DNA of 64,000 nucleotides, taken from NCBI GenBank assembly GCA_036346205.1, contig JARFJB010001495.1, forward strand, positions 3,015,001-3,079,000, written 5' to 3'. The position numbers were made by a program, and so were the translations under genes. The number at the start of each line of letters is the position of its first letter. Within the stretch, counting starts at the first letter, position 1. Positions 34,721-45,370 of the stretch are shown piece by piece. The notes beneath the pieces are model-generated. The model was not told the DNA's origin. It did not search any database and worked only from the letters and a program-made list of their open reading frames with translations. This DNA comes from Vesta saturnalis. Taxonomy: Eukaryota; Arthropoda; Insecta; Coleoptera; Lampyridae.

Positions 34721-36424
34721 ATGTATGTATAGGAGAGAGAGAGAACATGTCAACGTCAAGGCGACTCCTTTTTGGCGGGAGTACTCAAGGTCATGCCGTG
34801 TCGCCATGCGGGGTTATCAAACTCCTGGTGACCGGTTCCTAGAAATCTAAAATCAAAAATTCATTGACCTCTTCAATGTTACCACCTGGTTACTACAATT
34901 AGTAGAATCTAAAAAAAGTCTAAGTCATTGACTTAGGTAAAATTCATTGACCTTTCCTGGGTCACTAGTCTAGCAAACCGGAAGTTTCTGAAAATCAAAC
35001 AATAGAACCAATGTTGTATGATCTCTTCAGGGTCATAGTCCCAAGAACTCTTAAGAAGACAAATAAATAGACAAGCACGTATAGACATGCATTAAACAAG
35101 AAAAAAATTGCGTAACCGATAAAATTGTATAGTTAACCCTAATAATCAAAATAAAGCTGTACGGAAAGTAGTCAACTCAAACACAAATAGGAGAACTACT
35201 AGTCCAAATACTATTTGTAGTATTTCGCCTAATGAGTTTAGTATTATTGGATAGTACAAAGCTAATTAGTTCCTATCTATCTAATAGATGACAGTTAATA
35301 AATTGTAATGAAATGTTATCAAAACTACAAAATAAACTTTTGCAAATTATATGGAAAATGTATATGCCTACGATACTACACTAGTAGATCATTGCAGTCT
35401 GCTGTGCTCAAATGTGAAGCCATACATTTAAAAGCCACTGACTTGTTTGCAGAAAATAAGCTATATGTAAGTGCCGAACCACCACAAAAATAACATTTGG
35501 TCTTAAAAAAGACCAACATTTCAATCATCCCGAGTCGTTCAAGTTTCTAACAGTATAGTTAGACTCCAAATTAAACAGGACCACGCGTAACAATGAAATT
35601 AGCTTTGAAGTTGAATTGAGTTTTACGAAAGTTGCAAATTTAATTTCATCTGATGTCCTGTGGACGTCACATTTTGCAACGTATCACTCGTTCATGACTT
35701 ATGCTATTTTTTACGACTAGCAAAGAAAAGAGCAAAACTAATTATTAAAAATTATTCTTGTAACATTACGCGAGTAAGCGAGCGTCTAATGTTTACAGAG
35801 AGAAACTATAATTTATACACTGAACAAAAAGAAATGCATGAGTACACTGCAGGGAGTGAAAACCTGCTTAACAAATTCTATAAGATTAAAAAATCCCAAA
35901 ACGGTCCTAATTTCTAATGTATACAGTTCTATAAGTTTCCGATTCAAATAAAAAAATACCATTTCTGCAATATAAATCATTCATAAGAAATCACGTACTT
36001 AAGAACATATTTTATACGTGGAATGTAAATACGAATAACCATTATATTGACGTGTGTAAATACTTACGTATTTACGTTAATAAAATAATAGTAAACTGTT
36101 TGACCATAGTTTTGTAATAAAATAGAAGGTTTGGAAATAAACAAACGGAACGCGTATGTCAAATATGAGTACTAATTTTTAAATGTTTCTCTTCGTTTTC
36201 TAGTTATAGTCGCAAAGAACGTTGAGGATCAAATTTTGATATCCTAGATTGGCTTTATTTATGAAGAATCAAAAAAAAAAATTATTGCAATAACTGGTAC
36301 GTTGAATGTAAGAACACATAAGAATAATACTTAACTTTAATCATCTCTCAGTTAAGTGTTTTAATATTTAGTAAAATAGAAGCTTCGAAATGACAATGCA
36401 ATATATCTGTTTATAAGTGATTGT
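34721..36424. other. no gene recognised
   Basis: 34740-34840 is GC-richer (GGCGACTCC, TCATGCCGTGTCGCC) and could be more of the LINE's 5' region, but I cannot show it. Repeated CATTGACC words near 34862 and 34943 are too short to interpret. Frames at 35308-35493 and 35660-35917 have no recognisable motif. Confidence 0.45.
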
Positions 36425-36600
36425 GACTTTTATCTTAACAATGGATTAAATACAAAAACTGTTCAAAATGTGACCCATTAACTTCCAAAGACATCATAAT
36501 TCTTTTTTCAACTTCTGATTTTCAAATGTTCGTCTAATAGGATTAAGGTGATTTCGTGAAGTAAAATCTGGAGCTCTCGTAGATCAATTCCACGGTTCTA
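36425..36600 (-). pseudogene. mariner-like transposase C-terminal tail remnant
   Basis: Minus strand reads a tail with LEVNGSHFEQFLYLIHC and a stop. Further upstream a run like RNHLNPIRRTFENQKLKKEL is visible in broken frame. The NG(S/G)HFE tail is characteristic of the DUF4817-type insect transposases represented better at 49.8-50.9 kb. Confidence 0.55.
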
Positions 36601-37850
36601 AATATGGCATACGTGAGTCATTTATTTTTTAGCTTTCTATTTATCATAAAATTGTTGTCAAAGTTTAAACAATTTACAGTGAATGTAAATTAAAATTACA
36701 TTACAATCACACATTAAAAAGCTAGCCTGGGTAAACAACTATTTATTCTATTATTTCAATACATTACATCAATGCTGTCTGCTACGCGTTTATTAAAATT
36801 AATAAATCTTTTCTTTCAACGAAGATTAAGAAAGTATGATTACAAATTGTCTCTCAACACATGTTACAAAATTAGCGCCAACGCGTGGGGCTCGAATTGA
36901 ATGGTTCTGACTATCCTGTATGATTGGTAAAGATAAAGACTAGTAATGGGATATTTCTTCGCCCCATCACGAACCTCCGGCCATTAGATCAAAATCTTTC
37001 GACCTAGAAATTGTTAAAAATGTGTTTGGTTAATTTTGTATCTTGATTTCTGTTTACCATTTATAGTTGGTTATCCTTTATAAGCAAGTTAGGTAAATAA
37101 ACAATTAATATGGGGAAGTCATCTTTTCGCTTATAAATTAAAAAAACTGTTACATTTAGGCAACAGCGTTCCTCTAAGGAATTGTAGAAAATAAAAAAAA
37201 CCTGCAAAATGAACCTAATTGCTAAATAGAAATTGCTTAATAAATAAAAAGATTCTTGCAAAAAAAATATGCGAAATCGCTGTTTTTCAAAATCGTTTAT
37301 AACTTATTAATTTTAATAATTCAATCAAACTATTAAAAAGTTATGAGTTTTAATGTATTTTAAAAGCTTAATTTGAATTATTAAGTCTCAAATATTTTCT
37401 AAATAAATGTAAAAAAAAAGCTGATGTAACTTTAACCGGAAAAATTCATAGGTCTTGGAACCTATGAATAAATTTGAAATTCGTATGTAATCGAAAAGTT
37501 TGCGAACATCGAAGGTAATGAGTTACTAATAATCTTGAATGATTTGTTTTAATCATTCAATTTTTAACATTAATATTAAAAAAAAAGCAATATTAACAAA
37601 AATAAAAATAGACTCAGGGCTGACAACTATTAAATTAATTATCAGCTAACTATAAATTATTAATATCTAAAATAAGACAAACCTGTTAAATGGTTTTGGT
37701 ATTTTTGTGGTCGTTTATCTATGTGCTATTATTAGTTTGTTTATTTCCATATTCATCATCTTTCATATGATTAATAATCAACATTATGTTGTAAGGATAT
37801 AATAGTGTGAATTAATATTAATCTGTTTAACCATTGATGATTTTTATTAT
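36601..37850. other. AT-rich, no gene recognised
   Basis: Nothing assignable. GGCGCCAACGCGTGGGG-like sequence near 36873-36890 (TTAGCGCCAACGCGTGGGGC) resembles a retroelement primer-binding site but stands alone. Confidence 0.5.
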
Positions 37851-38040
37851 ACAGAGTGTCAATCGAGAGTCATAAATGCAAGATGTGGAAGAGGGACCTA
37901 AAAGAAGTAGGTTTAGACTAACTTTCCTGCACCTAAAGTCCCAAAGCTTTACGTTTTGAAGCTACGAGTTTTTCCGCACGTTGGCGATTTTTCAATTAGC
38001 TAGCTTTCCCGACACGCTTTGCTAACGGATAAAAAACAGA
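37851..38040. repeat. isolated TIR-like fragment
   Basis: TATACAGAGTGTCAATCG at 37850-37867 resembles the ACAGGGTGTC terminus family. No coding region or partner end was found. Confidence 0.4.
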
Positions 38041-38350
38041 TAATACAAAAGCATTCCCCATACCCAAAAGTCCGTTTATACCAAATTTCAATAAAATTGG
38101 TTCAGCTGTTCCCGATATTATCGATCCCCCCAACTTTTTTCAGATAAAAAACACTTCCCATACCAAATTTCATTAAAAGCGCGGTACTCTAGCAAAGTAC
38201 AGGTCGTGGGTTCAAATCCTACTCGAAGTCAACTTTTTATTTATGTATTTAATAAAATTAATAAAAATTTTTAATTCATTAAAAGTGGTTCACTCTTTTC
38301 CCAGTTTATCGGTTACCTCTCCCCCCGCAATTTTTTTAGATAAAACATTG
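38041..38350 (-). repeat. tandem repeat family of 15.5-16.1 kb, inverted copy
   Basis: Words such as ATACCAAATTTCA(T/A)TAAAA, GGTTCAGCTGTTCCCGATAT and CCCCCAACTTTTTTCAGATA are the reverse complements of the repeat unit at 15470-16150. About 2.5 units, interrupted by the tRNA-like piece at 38181-38230. Confidence 0.65.
38181..38230 (+). other. truncated tRNA-Ala-like sequence
   Basis: GTACT-CTAGCAA-AGTAC (38184-38200) is a perfect 5-bp anticodon stem with a 7-base loop and anticodon AGC (Ala). A five-base variable region AGGTC follows, then GTGGG-TTCAAAT-CCTAC (38206-38222), a T-arm with a B-box-like loop. Upstream AGCGC could be the end of a D-arm, but the acceptor 5' half is replaced by tandem-repeat sequence. 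Not a functional tRNA; it may be a pseudogene or a tRNA-derived SINE fragment. Confidence 0.6.
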
Positions 38351-39044
38351 ATAATGCAAAAACCTTAACAGACGTACGAACAACAACTAACCACAGCTTC
38401 ACCTCAATGGATTGAACGACTTAGGAACGCAAACAGGACAAAAAAACAAACCAAATATTCACTTTTATATAGTGTGCTAATTAAGTATGGAACAAATTCA
38501 ATAGCTCAAAAAATAGCATTATTTCGAAAAAAATAAAAAAAATGTAATGATTTAAATTTTTGTGCATGTGCTAATACTATTCAAAGATAAATGACGTCAT
38601 CATTATTAGAGCATTTTAAATATCAACTCAAAACATTTTTGTAGATTATTATTAGACATTTAATTCTGTGCACAACGACCTTTGAATTTTTTTAATTTGC
38701 TCAAGCGTTTCGGAGATACATTTTTTTTGTAGAAAATTTAAAATATTCTAAACGCTACTTTAACAATTTACTGTTTTAAATAAAAATAACTAATAAAAAC
38801 AATATCCATTAAAAGGAATGTTGGTAAAAAAACATGATTTTAAATTAAGTGTACCAGATGTAGTGGAGTATGAAGGTTTAGTACTCCAATCCCAATTAAA
38901 TTAAAACCGTTTCTCATATGTAAAATTCCTGTTTTTTTTTGTAAAATATTTCTTTTTATGAGTCATTGTTATTAATTTTCTAAACAAAAAAAAGCAATAT
39001 CTCCGAAGTGCTTAAGCAAGTTTGAAAAATTAAATGGTCACTGT
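38351..39044. other. AT-rich, no gene recognised
   Basis: Contains long A/T runs. CTCAAGCGTTTCGGAGATAC (38700) and the related TATCTCCGAAGTGCTTAAGC (38999) look like a diverged inverted pair, possibly arms of an old element leading into the terminus at 39045. Confidence 0.4.
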
Positions 39045-39830
39045 ACAGGGTGGCCCATATTAGATGGTTTTCCAGGGTATCTTGTTTATCTGAACAGATA
39101 CTTAGATTTCGCGTCACTGTGTCACTTTTTTCTAAAAACGATGGTGCAAACAGATTTGGCCTAGCTTTCTTTGTTTCTGAGTTAAAAGACTATTTAAAAA
39201 AATTGAAGATTTGGGACCCCCCTTGTAACTCGCTTATTTATTAATTTTTTGAAAAAGTAAAATCTTTTGCTTATAGATATTTTTATGTAGAATTCAATGG
39301 TGTAGTTAGATTTTTTTCTAATGAGTGTGTTTTTTGAGCTACAACACAAACTTATGTTTTTTTTAATGGAACACCCGATATATTTTGATTGAAATTAAAT
39401 TTTCTCTTCACATACTCTCCAAAAATGTAAACTTTGCTATGGTCACCACCATCAATTTCGAAGAAAATTGAACTTTTACTTTTGATGTTTTTTAAGTTAG
39501 TTTCCATAAGAATAATAATAAATTTACAACACAATAAACAATATATTAATAAAAACTTATAAAATATGTTCAAAATGTCCTCCATTATATTGAACACGTG
39601 CTTGGTCAATTTTTCTTATTCTTCTCAAAGCATTTTCTAAAACTAATTGCCGATTTTGTAAAGTTCTAAAATTCTGATCAATGGCATTTTTTAATTGCTC
39701 TACATTATTAGAACGGTTTATTTTATTTTTCGGTTGAATTAAAACAGCAAGACTAATGTTTCAAGGAGAGCTCTTCCACGGTTCAATAATTTATTTTGCT
39801 TTTGCCATTTGTTTTTTATTTAGATTCCTA
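39045..39830 (-). mobile_element. mariner-like element remnant
   Basis: Starts with TACAGGGTGGCCCATATTAG and has GGAACACCCGATATATTTTG near 39369. The minus strand from about 39830 to 39540 encodes the transposase C-terminus: INRSNNVEQLKNAIDQNFRT, then LENALRRIRKIDQARVQ and YNGGHFEHIL before a stop. Upstream, IIEPWKSSP and GPRNLNKKQMAK are degraded remnants of the SPDL region. The catalytic core is otherwise absent. Confidence 0.65.
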
Positions 39831-40175
39831 GGGCCAACGATGGATGTCGTCCAGTGCTGAAAGGCTTTATTTGTTGCAATTTAAGATAAAATTGTTTTAT
39901 CAGTTTTAGGGGCAGCACTGAAAAAAGTGATGTGTGGTACTATTGCGACGATTCGTTGAATTATTGGTTTGGGGTGAAAGATTATTTTTTGGTTTGTTCG
40001 TTAGAAATTAGTTATTCTGTTTACGATATCTGTTGTTTTAGAACTATCATCTAATATAGCTTGATACGAATGTATACCAGTTTGAGTTTATAGGGTTTTG
40101 TATTTTTTTTATAAAAAAATAGTGTTTTTGCATTTGGGAGCTGGATTACTTTGGAAATAAAATAAAACAAAACTG
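39831..40175. other. no gene recognised
   Basis: AT-rich sequence downstream of the transposase remnant; it may contain more of the same element beyond recognition. Confidence 0.4.
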
Positions 40176-40479
40176 TGTTAAACTACTAATATTTGTTTTC
40201 TTTATCACTACGGATTAGGATTTGACTCCTAATCGGACGTGTGTTCACCATATTTATTTTAATTGTACCGTACCTCTTGCTGTACCGTGGCCCTTTCTTG
40301 GTTTGAGGGCGATATAAATACAAAACAAGTGGTTCCCTTTTATAATTTTGTGTATTTCTCGCCAGCCACACGCCCACGCATCCAAGTGCTTCTACCAACC
40401 GACTGACCTTACGGTTACCTTATTAGTTGTTACTGCACACCCTTACTTTTGGGGTATTAGTACCTTGGTGCACGTAACA
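40176..40479 (-). mobile_element. putative solo LTR
   Basis: On the minus strand it would run from TGTTACGTGCACCAAGG to ...GTAGTTTAACA, with 5-bp inverted ends (TGTTA/TAACA). It includes a TATAAAAGG box near 40340, a start region downstream, and AATAAATATG near 40250-40262. The order suits a retroelement LTR of about 304 bp. No target duplication is evident, so this is tentative. Confidence 0.35.
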
Positions 40480-41040
40480 ATTGTGTTATTCAACAAGACA
40501 TGAATTAATGTAAACTGTAAATTTCTACCACGAAAATTAATTTAGAAAACGATACATCAAAAATTAATTACCGAAATTTTACTTCTGCAGAAAGCAGTAA
40601 CATATCAAAGTAACTAGTTGTTTGTAAACATTATAGTTTAATCAACGCAATAATAATAAATAGCACTAAAAGAACGTAGACCGTTGAGCTCAAGTGCTAT
40701 GTAAATCTTAATACTTTCACCTTAAACAAGCCAATCTTTATGTGAAACTATATGTATTGAAACATAAATATAAAGATAAATACAAATAAAATAGAATTTA
40801 CATTAAGGTTCTTTATACATAATTCCAACTATCGTTGAGACACCAAAGAACAGTTACAGAATCAACGCTGCGAAAGTCACATATTTTTTCGATGTAAATT
40901 AACAGAGCAAATAAGTAAACAATGGTTAACAGTTATTAGATACAAGTTCCACATGCATACAAATTAGAGAATATACAAGTAAATGTTAATATGCAGAATT
41001 GGTTCATTTAACCAACATTCAGTATTGTAGATAACCGTAC
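40480..41040. other. AT-rich, no gene recognised
   Basis: Nothing assignable. Confidence 0.5.
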
Positions 41041-41505
41041 AACTGCCTAATCAGTTGGTAATAAATACCTAAAAATGAAAATATCTTACAAACTGTTAAA
41101 GTTATCAAAGTAGACAAAAATATATCTTTTTTATCTGAAAGACACCTCAAAGTTCCGTATTTCAATAAAAAAAAATCCAATATACTCCATTGGCGTAGAA
41201 ATTAAGGATTAAAAGGTTGCTCTAACTCTTACGTTCTACGCCACTGTACATAATAAAAACATATTAATAAGCTAAAACCAATGTACTTTATAACTCTATT
41301 TATTACACCAAGAATGAGAAAAATACCTCTTTTCGTTTTGGAGATATATCAAAAATCAACATTTTTTTTTAACTTTGACACCCTGTGTCTTTTTTATTAT
41401 CAATATTTTATTAATGCAAGTTACGTCAGATAGTAATATTTTGAGGCCGAAAATCTTAGATTTCACTTTGGACCATTACCTGCAGGCCACCCCTTATATT
41501 AAATT
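41041..41505. mobile_element. solo arm of the 2-kb foldback element
   Basis: Collinear with the right arm at about 2731-3141, from CTGCCTAATCAGTTGGTAAT to CCATTACCTGCAGGCCACCC. It includes the TATTAATAAGCTAAAACCAA block and GACACCCTGTGTCTTTTTTA. It retains a stretch (ATCAAAAATCAACATTTTTT) shared with the left arm, so it may be closer to the ancestral form. No opposite arm is nearby. Confidence 0.8.
41188..41246. repeat. micro-element in solo arm
   Basis: CATTGGCGTAGAA...TTCTACGCCACTG, third copy of the ~60-bp unit at 2389 and 2879. Confidence 0.6.
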
Positions 41506-41526
41506 ACCACAGCACTATAATTAGAA

Positions 41527-42107
41527 GGGAGACACCATCCCCACCAACTTTTTTTTGACAGCTTCTTTTCGGGGGGTATTTTCACCCCTAATTATGCCCT
41601 ATTGGTTGTATTAAGAGCCTTTTGGCAGTACAGCCCCTGGAAGGCAGGCAAGTGCGTGCGCATAGTGTTCTGATTGGTGGTCCTAAGGGCAACCCCTTTT
41701 ACCTGATTGGTCGTGCGTGCGTCCGCTCCTCTTGTTTCTGATAGTTTCTTAGTCCCCACCCAGCCTTTGAGCACTGATTGGAACCCTAACGCTCTGCATT
41801 CTGATTGGTTACGGCGGGAAAATTTAAATGTTCTAATAAGGGGGCCCTAATGCTATTTCATAAGTCAGCTATAAGAACCGGTGTTAGGGTCTGCGCCCTC
41901 TTGTCGTGGACCCCTTGTTGCGAAACTTGAATTTGTTTGTAGGGTCATCTAGTGATGTATGGATTAATGAATATTTTTTTCTGTAATAAAGGTGGCTCCA
42001 CCTAGCGGTATATTTCTAGGACTAACTAGGGGTTGTTTGTGGCGCCATCTAGTGATGTATGGGTTAATGAACATTTTCTGTAATAGAAGTTGATCATGTA
42101 CTCCTCG

Positions 42108-42156
<49 letters not shown>

Positions 42157-42682
42157 TATCCGTTTCTCTCTCGGCTCGTTCTCAAACAAACAAATCAATT
42201 ACTCAAATCAAATTAATTAAGCATATCAATCTCAAACAAATCATGCTCGATCAAATGAATCAAATAGATCAATCTCAATCAATCAACTAAATCAATCTCA
42301 ATAAAACCAGATCATAACTTACAATTTGCGAAAACCAGCTTACAGTTCATGAATTCTGATTTGTTTTAATTAATTACAGCTTGCTTGCTCAAAATCAGCT
42401 ACTGTTCAAAATACCAAATTTCCATAACAAATAATAATAAAAGACAAAAGGTTTCAATGGTTTATTATAATATGCGAATCAATAACTACGAAGTTTAAAA
42501 ACCAAATTAAATACCCGCATAACGTTACTAATTAATTAAAAAATAGCGTAACACTCACACCTTTATCTAATTATCGAGTATGTAGAATAGGAGTTGATGC
42601 AGAGTTGATTGGTTTATGACATCCTCCTCTTATAATAACACATTAAAATCTTTATTCGCATTTTTGTGAACAATATTAAGAC
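41527..42682 (+). repeat. left terminal inverted repeat
   Basis: 1,156 bases. Inside are five ATTGG (inverted CCAAT) motifs at 41601, 41673, 41706, 41777 and 41804, a duplicated AGTGATGTATGG(A/G)TTAATGAA word (near 41952 and 42050), and a CT microsatellite absent from the right arm. Confidence 0.85.
42108..42153. repeat. (CT)n microsatellite
   Basis: About 44 bases of CT repeat inside the left inverted repeat. The right arm has no equivalent, so it expanded after the arms diverged. Confidence 0.95.
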
Positions 42683-43784
42683 AAATATATATTAAAGACA
42701 ATACGCATAACTTCTGATGTGTTTTTATTTCGGCTGTTCTAATAAAAACTGTGTTGGAGAACTGAACTTAATATTGAAATATATTAGTCTCACTAAACCC
42801 GTTCTGTGTTTTTATTTATGCATAGTTGGTATAAAACTGGCTATTGGCTATCCCATCATTAAGTAAGTAATTTTTAGAATGTAAATATACAAACCTAATT
42901 ATCTCTATCACACTTACTAAAACTCGTATTTACTTTTCTCCTTCGCAGAGTCGTTAGAGCGACGTTACATATACGAATTTATATAAAACGATGTCTATTA
43001 TTTAAAATGATTTTACCTATATGATAAAACTGTTTTTATGGAATGCAGTTATTATTAAACAGTTATACAATTTCATTATGAATGGAAAGTATCATTCAAC
43101 AATTTCTACCCTGATGCAATGACGCTTTTTATATAGGCAGATTAACTTCCTAAGCGATCAGCATCTATAGATTTGAAAAAATTATGCCTGATTTATTTGC
43201 ATGTTCAATTAATTACACACACATGTACATCACGTTATATTGGCTTTTACCAGCAGGGATTTAACAGCCATGCTAATTTAAACACTTTTAAATTTTCTAA
43301 TCAGAAATAATAATGACTTAATTTAGCTTATTTGAAATTTCATAGAAGGCATCGATATTATCAAGATTTAAGATACATTTTACCTCATTCATCTTATCGT
43401 TTTTCATCTTGAACGATTATATTGTAATAGTTTATTAACAAGCCGTAAAACATCTAATATCCCTGATATTGGTTCATAATAATAATAATGCTCATTCGAT
43501 GATGGTTACACTTTAAATACATGCAAAGGATAATATACAGCCTTTATCGGTCACTATTATTATTACATAGATGTGAGATTATTCTTAAATTAGCTGTTTT
43601 CAACACGACCCTGGAAATACTACACACCCTTTCAAACCTTCTTCGTTCTAGGAAGCTGTACCGTATTCATCTTGTTGAATTTATCTTTACCCGATTTCGA
43701 GTCAGTACTTACGTTTTCTATTTTATCTGAGATATTTTCTATTGTAACTTATTTAGCGAACCACTAATATTAGCACGTATACAA
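42683..43784. other. interior of the unclassified element, left half
   Basis: No open coding region. The 43340-43495 segment (AAGATTTAAGATACAT ... AACGATTATATTGTAATAG ... TAACAAGCCGTAAAACATC) is a diverged direct copy of 44160-44330, so part of the interior is duplicated. The frame at 43521-43730 has no recognisable motif. Confidence 0.5.
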
Positions 43785-44505
43785 ACTACAAGGTATTTGA
43801 AACGACCCTGTGTTATTGATATTTAATAGAAACGGTCGACCCTGGAATTTTTAAATGTTAATCAAATAAGACAGATATAGGAACTTGCTCTCGGGCCTTT
43901 GCTCCCTTGTCGTAGATACATGGCTGGAAATAGTATTCTAATAAGGGGGCCCTAATTCTATTTCATAAGGCAAGTATAGGAAAATTCGTTAGTGTCTGCA
44001 CCCCTGCAGCGCTTTAAAAAATATTTTTAAAAACAATACATCATTTATTTAATCACATTTTTTATCGGTCTTCTTCTCCGTCGACCGTGATTCGCCGCTA
44101 TCATCAAAATGGTTTTGAGATGCGTCCTTCAACTCTACCTCATTACTCTTTTTCTGTGAATCATCACCATCATCTTGGATTTAAGATACGTTCAGTTCAT
44201 GAACTTCATGATTTTCATCATCATCATCATCATCTTGAACGGTTATGTTGTAATAGTTTATTAACAGGTCAGTAAAATCTCTAATGCCCGCTGATGTTGG
44301 CTCAATGCCCGCTGATGTTGGCTCATAAACAGAAGAATACCTTAGCATTAGGGCCCCTTATTAGAATACTATTTATCGTTAAGTGGGCCACGACAAGGAG
44401 CTCAGACACTAACACATGTTCCTATAGATGTTCCAGGGAGACCGCTTCTACAAAATGTCAATAATACAGGGTCATTTCAAATACCTTGTAATTTATACAG
44501 TGAAT
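43785..44505. repeat. nested inverted-repeat unit
   Basis: TACAAGGTATTTGAAACGACCCTGT-like sequence at 43788 is mirrored by ACAGGGTCATTTCAAATACC ending near 44495. Further in, CTAATAAGGGGGCCCTAATTC (43938) is mirrored by TTAGGGCCCCTTATTAG near 44345, and both arms carry a GACACTAAC/GTTAGTGTCTG word. The AATAAGGGGGCCCTAAT motif is shared with the outer arms, so the inner unit may be a non-autonomous relative inserted in its own kind. Confidence 0.65.
44064..44350 (-). pseudogene. acidic C-terminal coding remnant, unknown protein
   Basis: Minus strand reads EPTSAGIRDFTDLLINYYNI, then a TVQDDDDDDENHEVHELNVS tract, one in-frame stop, IQDDGDDSQKKSNEVELKDA, a Ser/Lys-rich tail (SRSTEKKTDKK) and a final stop near 44064. 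EPTSAGI is tandemly duplicated. It looks like the end of a real protein (an alpha-helical segment plus an acidic tail) rather than chance, and a shifted version exists at 43495-43340. It could be the tail of this element's transposase; the family is unidentified. Confidence 0.4.
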
Positions 44506-44620
44506 CCCAGCAGTTATGTCTAAATTCATTTAAAGTTCAAGGGTCTAGTTTTTGGAGAAACGCTCGTACACGTTAATTTTTATTTTTGACTGCGGTTTTT
44601 TAGTGGTAAAATTTTGTATA

Positions 44621-45340
44621 TCGGGTGGCCCAAAAATTAGTTACGACCACCAACTTGATTTTGTCAAACGGAAACACCTGTTTTTTATTTCATTTTTTGA
44701 ATCTGCTTTGAATTCTGAGTAAATATCATGTACCATGTCCTATACCTATAGTCAATAGATCTCGAGATCCCCGTCCAGGTCGGCCTGTTGACATGATCAC
44801 TTCGGATGTTATTGAAAAAACCAAGTGTTTGGTATTGGAAGATTACAGATTAAAGAAGCGACAATTAGCGTCTTTATTAGGAGTTTCAGAAACCACATTT
44901 TCAGAATTTTACACGATTACCTTGGCATGATAAAGGTCAGTGCGAGATGGGTTCCACGAATGCTTACGCCTTTTCAAATGCTTACTCGAATGGAGAAGTG
45001 TGAAGAATTTTTGGCCCTTTGTGGGGACGAACCAGATTTAATTATCAATCGACTTATCACCGGAGATAGAACTTGGGTCCATCATTTTTATCCTAAGTCG
45101 AAACAAGAGTCGATGCAGTGACATATTAGGGGTTCCAGTTCTCCCAAAAAGTTTATAGTCGCCCCTTCTGCAGGAAAAATAATGGCAACTGTTTTTTGAG
45201 ATTGCCAAGGAATTTTAATGATTGATTATCTGAAGAAGGGTGGTACAATCACAAGAGAGTATTATGATGCATCTTGTCCCCTTGCACTTACCTGCAAAAT
45301 TTCAAAGAGATCGTCCGTTTCGTTTTAAAGGTATTTACTT
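44621..45340 (+). pseudogene. mariner transposase relic
   Basis: ATCGGGTGGCCCAAAAATTAG at 44619 looks like a mariner terminus. Frames then give RPGRPVDMITSDVIEKTKCL and KKRQLASLLGVSETTFSEFY (helix-turn-helix region), WVPRMLTPFQMLTRMEKCEE with the WVPR(x)LT mariner motif, EPDLIINRLITGDRTWVHHF with the first catalytic Asp (usual GDETW reads GDRTW), YPKSKQESMQW, VAPSAGKIMATVF and YLKKGGTITREYYDA. Several frame breaks and stops. Sequence ends before the second and third catalytic residues. Confidence 0.85.
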
Positions 45341-45370
45341 GGTTCCATACCTTATCACAACCTTGTATCT

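Noticed and set aside
34371..34842. Several overlapping Val/Cys-rich frames
   Set aside because: Artefacts of the GT microsatellite; only the LINE endonuclease residues at 34215-34412 on the minus strand are meaningful.
36873..36892. Isolated primer-binding-site-like GCGCCAACGCGTGGGGC
   Set aside because: No LTR, gag or pol adjacent on either side.
40186..40398. 70-residue minus-strand frame (MVEALGCVGVWLARN...)
   Set aside because: It falls within a probable LTR with a TATA box; the reading frame is more likely incidental.
42090..42290. Plus-strand Ser/Leu repeat frame
   Set aside because: Translation of the CT microsatellite inside the inverted repeat.
44087..44275. Plus-strand His-rich frame
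   Set aside because: It is the complement of the Asp-rich minus-strand remnant, which reads more like a protein end.
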